A stretch of DNA of 12,614 nt from Planctomycetota bacterium. GTDB lineage: Bacteria > Planctomycetota > Planctomycetia > Pirellulales > Pirellulaceae. A program made the position numbers and the translations under genes. The DNA lies in contig JAPLNJ010000210.1 of NCBI GenBank assembly GCA_026692885.1, forward strand, positions 1-12,614. Reading direction: 5' to 3'. Positions 6,187-12,614 of this stretch are shown in pieces; the first letter of the stretch is position 1, and each line of letters begins with the position of its first letter. The notes below the pieces were generated by a model. That model was given only the letters and a program-made list of their open reading frames with translations. It searched no databases and was not told the DNA's origin.

Positions 6187-8247
6187 TCAGTTGTCTTTGT
6201 CCCAGTCGGCTCTCGGCATGTGACGCTCGGCTTTCTTGAAGTCCGCAACCGCGCGATAACGCTCACCGATGTGAGTGTAGGCTAGCCCGCGGTTGTTGTA
6301 CGCCTCACCGAAGTACGGCTTAAATCGGACAGCTTCGGTATAGTCCGTTATCGCCTGGTGAAAGTCTTGCTTGCGGAGATGCACGTCGCCGCGATTCTTG
6401 TACGCCTCAGCGATCTCTGACCTAAACACCTCCGCGTAGTATGGCTTCAGTCGGATGGCTTCCGTGTAGTCCGCGATCGCACGATCGAAATCACCACTGT
6501 GGCGATGCATGTCGCCGCGGTTCTTGTACGTCTCGGCCGCGTCTGATGTCGATGACGAGACTGGGTCCCGGGTCGACGTCCCGGCCGTGTCCCGTCTCGA
6601 TGGCTCGGCCGAATCCAGTATAGATGGCCCGGCTAAGTCTGGTGCCGATGACCGAACTGGGTCCCGGGTCGACCGTCCGGCCGTGTCCCGTCTCGATGGC
6701 CCGGCCGAATCTTGCATCGACGGCTTGACTGAGTCGGGTGTCGCTCGCCCAACTGAGTCGGGTGCCGACGGACCGGCTGAATCTGGCCTCGACCGGCCGG
6801 CTGAGTCTGGTGGCGACGGCGAGGCGAAGCGTGGCGCTAACGGGATAGCTTTCGTCAAGGGTTCGATAGGACGTTCGTACTCCTCCTTTCGCTGGATTGC
6901 CTCGTCGCGGCTGCGATACGCCGTGACGTCGTCTGGCTTCAGCCGGATGGCTTCGCTGTACTCCACGATAGCTCGGTCGTAGTCTACTTTCAGTCGATAG
7001 GCCTCGCCGCGATTGTAGGAAGCCTTTGCAGCGTCTCTGGGCGTGAGCGTCCAAGAAAGCACTCCTATGAGAATCCCTAGCGAGACGCCACCGACCATCA
7101 CTGGGAGCCAAGGCTTTTTGGGCACCCTCGCAGGGGCGATCGGCTGCCCGACGATCTCCTCCGCTGACTCCAACTGACTGGGCACTGTCCTTCCAGGCGA
7201 TGTTACCAATGAGCTTGAATCGGTAGGAGCACGGGCAGACACGTCGAAGGTGCTACGTGGTCGCGCTCTACCGTGTAGCAGCGCATCGACTTCTCGCTCC
7301 TGGCCCCGTTCAAGGCGGGGCGAGCGTCCGTCGCCCAAGAGATCCCAGACCTGCGGCTCTCGTCCAAGGGGACCCTGGCTTGCCAGAACCAGTTGCCCCA
7401 CAAGCGAGTGAACGGACACGTCATTGGCGTTCCAAAGCTCCCGTAGAAGTTGCGAATTGCCAGGATCCTCAAAATCCTCCTTGGAGAACAATAAATTCTC
7501 CCCGTTATCGTGCCGCCCCCACAGCTCCCTGCCGCCAATGACGAGACACTTCAACGCGGTACAGATCAGAAGATTAGGGAACCGATCGACCTCGATGTTG
7601 TAAATGCCGCGTTTCAGTCGATCGGGATGTTGATAGTGTTCGTGCCCGTTCTCTCCCGACGGTACTTCCGCCAATTCTGGAACCCACATGCCGTCGTAGT
7701 CGACCAGCTTCAACTCTACTACGTCCGGCGTATTACCGGACTGCACAAGTAACACGTTCCCGTGGTACAGGTCACCGTGTGCCACCTTGGCAGCACGGAC
7801 TGTGCGGGCCAGCTCGACCCAATGCTCTAAAAGGGCTTCCAGGGTCTCCGGCCGACCAAGGTGTTCCCTGACAAATTGGTTGAGAGGTTTCCCCTTGATC
7901 CAACGCATCTTGAGGATCGGAAACCATTCCCCCCGTAGCGTTTTGACTCCTTCGGCATGATAAGAACAGTCGACGGTGTTGCGTATCCTTGCCATGACCA
8001 GGCGCTTGCAGATGCTGTGATACCGCTCCTCACGTCGAGGGACGTCCCGTGTGAAACACTTCACCGCCCACTTCTGTGCGTTGGGACATTCAAACTCGAA
8101 TACTGCGCCAAATCCGCCCGACACGGGAAGGAGAGGTACTCCGAGCGCATTCTTTACCACTTGCCCTGCGGTCAGATCGGGGTCCAGAAAGGAAATGTCG
8201 GGAAACTGCACTGCATCGCAGTATTCAGCCGGTGCGGGCCAAGACAT
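6187..8247 (-). CDS. Membrane-anchored Ser/Thr protein kinase-like protein with TPRs and octapeptide repeats
   Basis: A 686-residue protein, taking ATG 8247 ('MSWPAPAEY', where homology starts) over the TTG at 8268. Residues 1-300 are a kinase domain of the planctomycete YegI-like type: Gly loop 'SGGFGAVFEFE' (43-53), 'WAVKCF' with K63, catalytic 'HGDLYHGN' (157-164, with Gly in place of the usual Arg of HRD), and 'LVDYDG' (D183) replacing DFG. Residues 380-400 are one hydrophobic segment, with basic residues before it, which predicts a cytoplasmic kinase and an external C-terminus. After it come a TPR (405-440), twelve octapeptide repeats (476-571) and further TPRs (572-677, 'GDFDRAIADYTEAIRLKP' type). 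It is the last gene of the vWA-PP2C-kinase cassette. It probably phosphorylates proteins opposed by the PP2C; substrates are unknown. Confidence 0.88.
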   Translation of the reverse strand: MSWPAPAEYCDAVQFPDISFLDPDLTAGQVVKNALGVPLLPVSGGFGAVFEFECPNAQKWAVKCFTRDVPRREERYHSICKRLVMARIRNTVDCSYHAEGVKTLRGEWFPILKMRWIKGKPLNQFVREHLGRPETLEALLEHWVELARTVRAAKVAHGDLYHGNVLLVQSGNTPDVVELKLVDYDGMWVPELAEVPSGENGHEHYQHPDRLKRGIYNIEVDRFPNLLICTALKCLVIGGRELWGRHDNGENLLFSKEDFEDPGNSQLLRELWNANDVSVHSLVGQLVLASQGPLGREPQVWDLLGDGRSPRLERGQEREVDALLHGRARPRSTFDVSARAPTDSSSLVTSPGRTVPSQLESAEEIVGQPIAPARVPKKPWLPVMVGGVSLGILIGVLSWTLTPRDAAKASYNRGEAYRLKVDYDRAIVEYSEAIRLKPDDVTAYRSRDEAIQRKEEYERPIEPLTKAIPLAPRFASPSPPDSAGRSRPDSAGPSAPDSVGRATPDSVKPSMQDSAGPSRRDTAGRSTRDPVRSSAPDLAGPSILDSAEPSRRDTAGTSTRDPVSSSTSDAAETYKNRGDMHRHSGDFDRAIADYTEAIRLKPYYAEVFRSEIAEAYKNRGDVHLRKQDFHQAITDYTEAVRFKPYFGEAYNNRGLAYTHIGERYRAVADFKKAERHMPRADWDKDN
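6535..6822 (-). repeat. 24-bp tandem coding repeat (12 octapeptide units) with a 96-bp higher-order copy
   Basis: Inside the kinase gene, twelve in-frame 24-bp units encode variants of G-P/R-S-x-x-D-S-A, for example GRSRPDSA, GPSAPDSV and GPSRRDTA. Units 6-7 and 10-11 are nearly identical in DNA (6656-6713 and 6560-6617, 96 bp apart), evidence of a recent block duplication on top of an older tandem array. The product is a flexible Ser/Asp/Pro/Arg linker between TPRs, on the predicted non-cytoplasmic side. Confidence 0.85.
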
Positions 8248-8396
8248 TAGCGTAATCTTTAATCCCAAACAGCGCTACTCTGAGCACATGGAGGCCGGAT
8301 GCAACATGCGGCGTCGAAAACATCGGGAGTTGTCTTCGAATGTGGACGGTCTTGTGTTGCTTACTATGCGATTGAACGCCCGAGAGCGTCATAGCC

Positions 8397-9131
8397 TCAA
8401 ACCTCGACCGCGAGCAGGGTAACATCATCATTTCGAATCGCCCCCTGAATGCGAATTTCTCGTATCCAAGCCTGGAACTGATCATCCGCTACGGATGCAG
8501 TTAGCAGGCCGTAGAGCGTCCCCCACGGATTCGTCCCCGCTTCAAACCCTCGCAAGAACCACTGCGCCAATGCGTCGGTCATTAACAAGAACCAATCGCC
8601 CTCTTGCCAATCTCCTGCGATGCAATTCTTCTTCGTCCGCATGACGTCGATCTCACAAAAACGTGAGCCCAGGAGCCCCGGACAAACGGTGAAGTCGGCG
8701 GAATGCTTCACCGGGAATTTCTCTCGCAACTGGCCCTGACGAAGTTGGAATACGCAGCAGTCGCCGACCGCGACAGCGTGCCAGCGGCGATGCGCGATCA
8801 CGAGTCCTAGGAAGGTGGCGAAAGCGCCTTCCTCGAATTTTGGTATGGCATAGTACTCAAGATGCCTACTCCCAATATCACTCAACCACTGGCCTTGGAG
8901 TGGCGGTAGCCATTTCGTCCACCTTGATGCCCACGGGACCGGGATTCGTATGAACTCGTGCACCAACAGTTGCGCCCATGCGGCGGCAAACGAACTCTGA
9001 GATGCACCATCGGCTATCGCAAACCGGCTACGTTTGATGTCAACTGCGCAGGCGTCTTCGAATTCGTCGTCGGTATTGCCTCGCTTCGCTACCCGAAAAC
9101 ATCGTGTTCGCTTCCCTGTGCCGTCCAACAT
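8397..9131 (-). CDS. PP2C-like protein phosphatase
   Basis: A 244-residue protein with the PP2C metal-binding acids in order: 'EFEDACAVD' (E26-D27), 'RFAIADGASQSS' (D41-G42), 'GAFATFLGL' (102-110), 'AVAVGDCCVF' (D124), 'LLMTDALAQWF' (D186) and 'RNDDVTLLAV' (D235-D236). The fold is compact, with no membrane segment. I prefer ATG 9131 because family-like sequence begins at 'FRVAKRGN'; a TTG at 9197 would add 22 residues with no recognisable content. It is 126 bp after the vWA gene and 149 bp before the kinase gene on the same strand. Expected role: removal of phosphate from Ser/Thr of proteins phosphorylated by the neighbouring kinase, or of the kinase itself. Equivalent to YegK of E. coli by position and family. 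Confidence 0.87.
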   Translation of the reverse strand: MLDGTGKRTRCFRVAKRGNTDDEFEDACAVDIKRSRFAIADGASQSSFAAAWAQLLVHEFIRIPVPWASRWTKWLPPLQGQWLSDIGSRHLEYYAIPKFEEGAFATFLGLVIAHRRWHAVAVGDCCVFQLRQGQLREKFPVKHSADFTVCPGLLGSRFCEIDVMRTKKNCIAGDWQEGDWFLLMTDALAQWFLRGFEAGTNPWGTLYGLLTASVADDQFQAWIREIRIQGAIRNDDVTLLAVEV

Positions 9132-9257
9132 GCTGCGCCCAATCCCAAATGGCCCGTGTCCATTCAGACGGCGCGTATTCGATATACTCGCCGCCAACCT
9201 CTGTCAGAAATCTCGTGAATTGCACGGCGGGGCACACCGGGGCTTGCACAGTACCCC

Positions 9258-10361
9258 CTACCGCAGGTTTCGGTGGCGGCGCGTCCCCAAGTCCAGGAAC
9301 TTGTACACGACTACCAAGTCCGCGTTAAAGACCAAACCGCGCGTGTCGTCGGTTACGTTATAGCCTTCAAGACGCGCAAACTGCTGCATGGGCGGCGGCA
9401 GCCTGCTCGACATGCGGAACAACAACTGGGCGTTCTCCGTGGGCAATTCCTCCTCACTCATAGGGAATTCAATCGGTGGACTGGTGTGGGACGAGATATG
9501 AGCGTTGAACAACACAACGTTGCCGTTTGTCGAAGTGAGTGCCCTGAGTGCCTCCGCATGGGGCTCGGGAGCCCCGTCGGTTTGTCCGCCGTCGGTCAGA
9601 TTGATAACGATCGGGGGATAGCATGCCGGCTGGTTTTCGATAAAGTCCTGGACCGTTCGTTTCGCGAGAGCAAGTGCTTCGCACATCGGTGTCGTACCGG
9701 CAGCTTCAGGTTTGATCCAAATGGGGCTATCTACGTTCTTTGTTACTGACTTGCCACCCCCGATAGCGATTTCCATTGGGCGTTTTTCCATCCCGATCGG
9801 CGCGGCAGCAATCTCGCTAACACGCACCAGTGTCCGCCCCACTAACTTGCCACCCCATGCACTGTCAACGCGGCTGCCGTAACCGATCACGCCAACGTGA
9901 AAATAATCGAGAATGCCCTCGGATCCGTTGCACACGATGACCAAGTTGTAAAGTTGGCGGTTGATCGCGATGGCCAGGGCGTCAGACTTCTTCTGCCCCG
10001 ACTGCCCACCGAAGGGTTCGTCCATGGACTCGGATTGGTCAACCAGGAACAGAAGGCACGAGGGCCTGTCCCGGCAGATTTCTGCCGTGTACGGAAACAG
10101 ATCGGGAACCATTCTCGCCTCGCGCCAATCGCCCTGTTCGCGTCGGCGAACGTGGGTGATGAGACGCACCTCGCCCTCCATCACCCTACGTTTCAAATCG
10201 GCGAATGTCAGCGGTCCTTTGAGGGGTGGGCCACCCTCCCAGTAAAACCACTCGGATGGACCCGGCACCGGGACCGTTGGGGCGACCGGTTGGCGTCCTT
10301 TCGGATCCGATACCCACGCGGGCCGCACTGGTTGCTGATCTGAGCGTCCGGTTTCAGTCAT
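9258..10361 (-). CDS. GYF-domain plus von Willebrand factor A (TerY/YegL-like) protein
   Basis: A 367-residue cytoplasmic protein. Residues 37-90 form a GYF_2-like domain ('EWFYWEGGPPLKGPLTFADL') which by family binds proline-rich peptides. Residues 101-300 form a vWA domain with a complete MIDAS: 'LVDQSES' (D108, S110, S112), 'GTTPMCEAL' (T223/T224) and 'NLTDGGQTDG' (D257). The C-terminus 'VYKFLDLGTRRHRNLR' is of a type seen at the end of TerY-like proteins. ATG 10361 is chosen over earlier in-frame ATGs because GGAGGT sits 4 bases before it. First gene of the triad with PP2C and kinase, so probably a metal-dependent scaffold that brings these two to a target. The role in stress or defence is known only for relatives. 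Confidence 0.9.
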   Translation of the reverse strand: MTETGRSDQQPVRPAWVSDPKGRQPVAPTVPVPGPSEWFYWEGGPPLKGPLTFADLKRRVMEGEVRLITHVRRREQGDWREARMVPDLFPYTAEICRDRPSCLLFLVDQSESMDEPFGGQSGQKKSDALAIAINRQLYNLVIVCNGSEGILDYFHVGVIGYGSRVDSAWGGKLVGRTLVRVSEIAAAPIGMEKRPMEIAIGGGKSVTKNVDSPIWIKPEAAGTTPMCEALALAKRTVQDFIENQPACYPPIVINLTDGGQTDGAPEPHAEALRALTSTNGNVVLFNAHISSHTSPPIEFPMSEEELPTENAQLLFRMSSRLPPPMQQFARLEGYNVTDDTRGLVFNADLVVVYKFLDLGTRRHRNLR

Positions 10362-10365
10362 ACCC

Positions 10366-10371
10366 ACCTCC
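10366..10371 (-). promoter_or_regulatory. Shine-Dalgarno site that fixes the vWA gene start
   Basis: GGAGGT on the minus strand, 4 bases before ATG 10361. The earlier in-frame ATGs at 10379, 10391 and 10418 have no such site, so the shorter protein is the likely product. Confidence 0.75.
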
Positions 10372-10430
10372 AACGTCATGGCTACAAGCATGGTAACAAA
10401 CTGGCGCCCACTACTCAACCATGCCCGGAA

Positions 10431-10772
10431 GAGAAGGATGCGGTCGTTGGATTTGGTCGTCGGGCGTTACCCGAACAGGGCCACTGTTCCGCTTCGCCGC
10501 CCAGGGTTCCCGCCGTTCTCGCGCCACAAATCCTGCCGGCCATCACCGCCTCGCTCGACCTGCCGGTCGGCCCCGAGGGGCTGATCGACTCGGTAAGCGT
10601 CAAGTTCGAGCGGTTTGTGATGGACCAGATTCGCGCCGGCGAGCAGGTCTGCGCCACGGCCAAGCAGCAATTGAGCGACTGCGAACAGCAGTTTCAGAAA
10701 GCGGCCCAGCGAGCCGCCGAGCGCCGGGCCAAGAGCGCCCAGCCGCACTTGGAGCAAGCCCGGCGTTCCTGA
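10431..10772 (+). pseudogene. Plus-strand coding fragment of unknown family, cut at the TolC junction
   Basis: A plus frame ends at TGA 10770-10772 and reads as genuine coding sequence over about 90 codons: 'ILPAITASLDLPVGPEGLID', 'VKFERFVMDQIRAGEQV', then a helical, Gln/Ala/Arg-rich tail ending 'HLEQARRS'. G+C at third positions is high. There is no ATG with a ribosome site ahead of it; the nearest internal ATG lies within the helix. The frame cannot be bounded on the left, as it runs open into the vWA gene's shadow; 10431 is approximate. It stops within a few bases of where TolC homology begins on the opposite strand, so I infer a rearrangement joining two broken genes. I do not recognise the family. 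Confidence 0.35.
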
Positions 10773-11383
10773 CCAATGTTCAGCAACTGTTCCTGCAGTT
10801 CCACGGCTCGGCGAGCTACGAGCAACTCGTAGTACGCTGTCCGGACGTCGTTTAACACGCGCTGTTCCTGTGCCTGTGCAGCCCATTCGGCTTGCACGAT
10901 CTCCTGGTCGATCGTCGCCCGGTTGAGCTGCAGTTTCTTCGCCGTGATGATGCGCTGCCCGACGTAAGCTCCTTGCTGGCCGCCGTAGCCGGTGTTGCCG
11001 ATCTCGGAACCCATGTATCCAATGCTGGGATTCGGGTAGAGTCCACCCTGGACGTACCGGCCTTGGGCCGCACTGACCTGCGCGCGACTCTGTGCAAGTG
11101 TGGGATTGTTGCCCAGGGCCAGTGCCTCCAAGTCGACCAACGTCCGCGGTCGTCCCGGTCCGTCGGACTCGACGGGGATCGCGATGGTGGATGGGGCATC
11201 GGTGGTGTTCGCCGACTCGCTAGGGCCCGGCTGCTGCCGCGCAGATACCGGCCGCACCAGTTTGACGACCGACCTCGTACCGTCAACCGGTTCCTCGGCT
11301 CGGGCGGGTCCTGCAACGAGGAAGACGATCGCGACTGCGGATAGTAGCCACGCGCGAGTGACGGTGTGAAGCCTAGCGTTCAT
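10694..11383 (-). pseudogene. TolC/CzcC-type outer-membrane efflux protein, C-terminally truncated
   Basis: ATG 11383 opens a classic export signal (basic N-region, 'AWLLSAVAIVFLVAGPARA', cleavage after Ala29), whereas the longer GTG start at 11443 would bury it. After a Pro/Ser-rich linker, residues 80-206 match the first repeat of the outer-membrane efflux family ('LALGNNPTLAQSRAQVSAAQGRY', shown here in part; 'LYPNPSIGYMGSEIG'; 'RTAYYELLVARRAVELQEQLL'). Homology stops at 'NIGQE' (base 10766); the last 23 residues are out of family and end at 10694. About half of a normal 450-residue protein is missing, so the beta-barrel channel cannot form. The intact form would be the outer-membrane part of a heavy-metal RND pump, which fits the His-rich gene upstream. 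Confidence 0.8.
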
Positions 11384-11559
11384 GATTTGCCCCCAACTGC
11401 TGACGATGATTCGTGCACGAGAACCGAGGCGTAATTCCTCCACGAACCTTCATGCCAGCTGCACGCCGGAACGCTCGTGCCGAGCACGATCGCACAGGGG
11501 AGGCGATGAGGTTGCCCACGGCGCACGTCCGCCGTCGCTATGCGCAGGTCGAACGAAGG
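11384..11559. promoter_or_regulatory. Leader region of the efflux gene
   Basis: A 176-bp gap between the His-rich gene and the efflux gene on the minus strand. A run of five G about 8 bases before ATG 11383 could act as a weak ribosome site. No clear promoter or hairpin was found. Confidence 0.3.
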
Positions 11560-11922
11560 CTACCTCTGAATTCGGTTCTGTTCCGGGCCCCAAGCCAATG
11601 CACCCACGGTCGTCGGACAGCCCATTGGGGCTGCCACCAGTGCCAGACCGTCGTCATCCGATGCGGGCTGTTGGTTACTGTCCCCCGGATTCGTCACCGG
11701 TGAACAGGCTATCGATCCGAACCTTCCCAGGAAAATGTGTCCGTGCACGTCGGCAGCATCAAGTGACATGCCACGGAAATGGTCGCGGTCGGAGGTTCCC
11801 GGCGTTCGCTCGTCTGCGGCCGGATGCGGGTGGATGTGGCTGTGTGTTGCCTTGGCGTGCCGGTGAGCTTCCCTGCCGTTTGCATGTGCATGCGTCACCA
11901 AGACCGGCGGCAGCACAGCCAC
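11560..11922 (-). CDS. His-rich putative metal-binding protein of an efflux operon
   Basis: The frame encodes a hydrophobic start ('VAVLPPVLVTHAHA') and then a His cluster ('HAHANGREAHRHAKATHSH' and 'IHPHP', ten His in about 26 residues), followed by an unremarkable C-terminal half. Small His-rich secreted proteins of this kind occur next to CzcC/CusC-type efflux genes in planctomycetes, where a role in binding Zn, Cu or Co outside the cytoplasm is plausible. The start is uncertain: the frame is open back to a TAA near 11985 but has no ATG, only GTG codons around 11922. An ATG further upstream is in another frame, so a 5' frameshift is possible. The gene may be as decayed as the truncated efflux gene that follows it. 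Confidence 0.5.
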   Translation of the reverse strand: MAVLPPVLVTHAHANGREAHRHAKATHSHIHPHPAADERTPGTSDRDHFRGMSLDAADVHGHIFLGRFGSIACSPVTNPGDSNQQPASDDDGLALVAAPMGCPTTVGALAWGPEQNRIQR

Positions 11923-12135
11923 AACCAGCTGGCCAAGACCTGGCCTCCGACGTAAAGAAGCGACCGGCGTCTCATAACGTTACTGCACTTACTGGGGGCG
12001 TCCTCTGGATGCGGCTAGCACTGCCGGTAATGAGAAGAAACGGCACGGCAATTCGCTGCGCCATGTTTAGGGACGAAGTATTCTATCGGCCTGTAAAGAA
12101 GCACCCATGAGTCGTCCTTGCCGGTTGTAGTGATT
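11923..12135 (-). other. Region with an open minus frame of unknown meaning
   Basis: Between the His-rich gene and the HEPN remnant, a minus frame from about 12165 to TAG 12015-12017 reads 'GGNTVFAEITTTGKDDSWVLL' in part, without a start codon. It begins inside the HEPN remnant, in a different frame, just where HEPN homology ends. It may be the far side of the deletion that cut the HEPN gene, or chance. Nothing else is seen here. Confidence 0.25.
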
Positions 12136-12270
12136 TCAGCGAAGACGGTGTTGCCTCCAGTGGAAGCACCCCAAGTCCGGCAACGGATGCTTGCGGCGCC
12201 GCTGCAACGCCACGGCGCCTTGGTAGTCGGCTTCCGCCTTGGAGACCCATTCAGCAGTGAGCCGTTTCAT
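12136..12270 (-). pseudogene. HEPN-domain toxin remnant (44 codons)
   Basis: ATG 12270 overlaps the 3' end of the nucleotidyltransferase gene by 20 bases, the usual arrangement of MNT/HEPN pairs. The product 'MKRLTAEWVSKAEADYQGAV', then 'LQRRRKHPLPDLGCFHW', is the start of a HEPN domain (first helix 'WVSKAEADY'; 'CFHW' at the start of the second helix). It then leaves the family and stops at 12136. A full HEPN protein is about 130 residues, and the catalytic R-x4-6-H motif lies in the missing part, so no RNase activity is expected. Too short to be picked by usual gene callers. Confidence 0.7.
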
Positions 12271-12481
12271 ACAGGACTTTATCCTCTTCCAGGATTTGGC
12301 GAAGGAAGAAATCCCCCAGCTTCAATCGCCGCTGGAGTGTTTCCGGCGTATGCACGACGAGGTCGAGGCCGAAGGGGCAGTCGATCGCCTGCCGGATGAG
12401 CAGGGACTGTTCGCCAGGGCGATCGGTGCGCATGACGACCAACAGATCCACGTCGCTTTCGGGCCGGGGGCGACCGCGCAA
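12251..12481 (-). pseudogene. Minimal nucleotidyltransferase (MNT) antitoxin, 5' damaged
   Basis: The frame reads 'GRPRPESDVDLLVVM' (D-x-D metal-binding pair), then 'LDLVVHTPETLQRR' and 'GDFFLRQILEEDKVLYE', the standard order of small MNT proteins that pair with HEPN toxins. The G-S-x-x-x-R-G loop expected just before 'RPRPESD' is absent in this frame. Here the frame starts at TTG 12481; upstream it stays open but does not resemble the family. A neighbouring frame holds 'GYNFAR' in the right place, so a 2-base deletion near 12478 may have broken the gene. Normal MNT proteins AMPylate the HEPN partner; this one lacks part of its active site. It overlaps the HEPN remnant. Confidence 0.65.
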
Positions 12482-12614
12482 AGTTGTATCCCAGAGAGTC
12501 CTTGCAATGGTGAGATCTGGTCCGGCTTTTGTTCCAGCTTGGCATGTCTGGTCCCCATCCGGGCTTGCCCCGGTGGAATTGGGTTTCGACCACTACGTCG
12601 GCAGACGCTAGCCG
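12482..12614. other. Window edge, no feature resolved
   Basis: All three minus frames are open over part of this stretch. It may hold the lost N-terminus of the nucleotidyltransferase, but no frame matches the family clearly. Confidence 0.3.

Noticed and set aside
6042..6266. Minus frame of 74 codons at the 3' end of the kinase gene
   Set aside because: Mostly overlaps the kinase TPR coding region in another frame; no motif and no ribosome site.
11382..12110. Plus frame of 242 codons over the His-rich gene
   Set aside because: Pro/Arg-rich without motifs; the minus frame has the His cluster and operon context.

Overview
The window reads as an accessory region of a planctomycete chromosome. 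The case rests on high G+C, a multi-CXXCH protein of the planctomycete hydrazine-synthase-alpha-related type at the left edge, a kinase with the 'MSWPAPAEY' N-terminus typical of planctomycete kinase-like proteins, and a GYF-vWA protein. Family assignments come from recognising motifs; no search was run.

Layout. 1-810: 3' end of a c-type heme protein gene (+). 811-2270: degenerate DNA with a small zinc-ribbon frame lacking a normal start (-), a strong intrinsic terminator (+) with no obvious gene in front of it, and the C-terminal part of a TniB-like transposition ATPase (+). 2171-5843: an apparent three-gene minus-strand operon: a MerR-like regulator with an inverted repeat overlapping its probable promoter, a small unknown protein, and an 886-residue protein that joins a SAMHD1-like HD dNTPase to a phosphoribosyltransferase-like domain. 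This is the best candidate here for an undescribed, probably defensive, system. 6187-10361: a second minus-strand cassette, GYF-vWA protein, PP2C-like phosphatase, then a membrane-anchored Ser/Thr kinase-like protein with TPRs and a 12-copy octapeptide repeat. This is the vWA/PP2C/kinase triad known from TerY-P and E. coli YegL-YegK-YegI loci.

10431-12614: decayed material. A plus-strand coding fragment of unknown family runs head-on into a TolC/CzcC-type efflux gene that has lost its C-terminal half. A His-rich putative metal-binding protein lies upstream of the efflux gene. At the right edge is a broken minimal nucleotidyltransferase/HEPN toxin-antitoxin pair, whose HEPN gene is reduced to 44 codons.

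Overall, two apparently intact systems (HD-PRTase and vWA-PP2C-kinase) sit between remnants of a transposon, a metal-efflux operon and a toxin-antitoxin pair. That is the composition expected of a defence or conflict island with high gene turnover.
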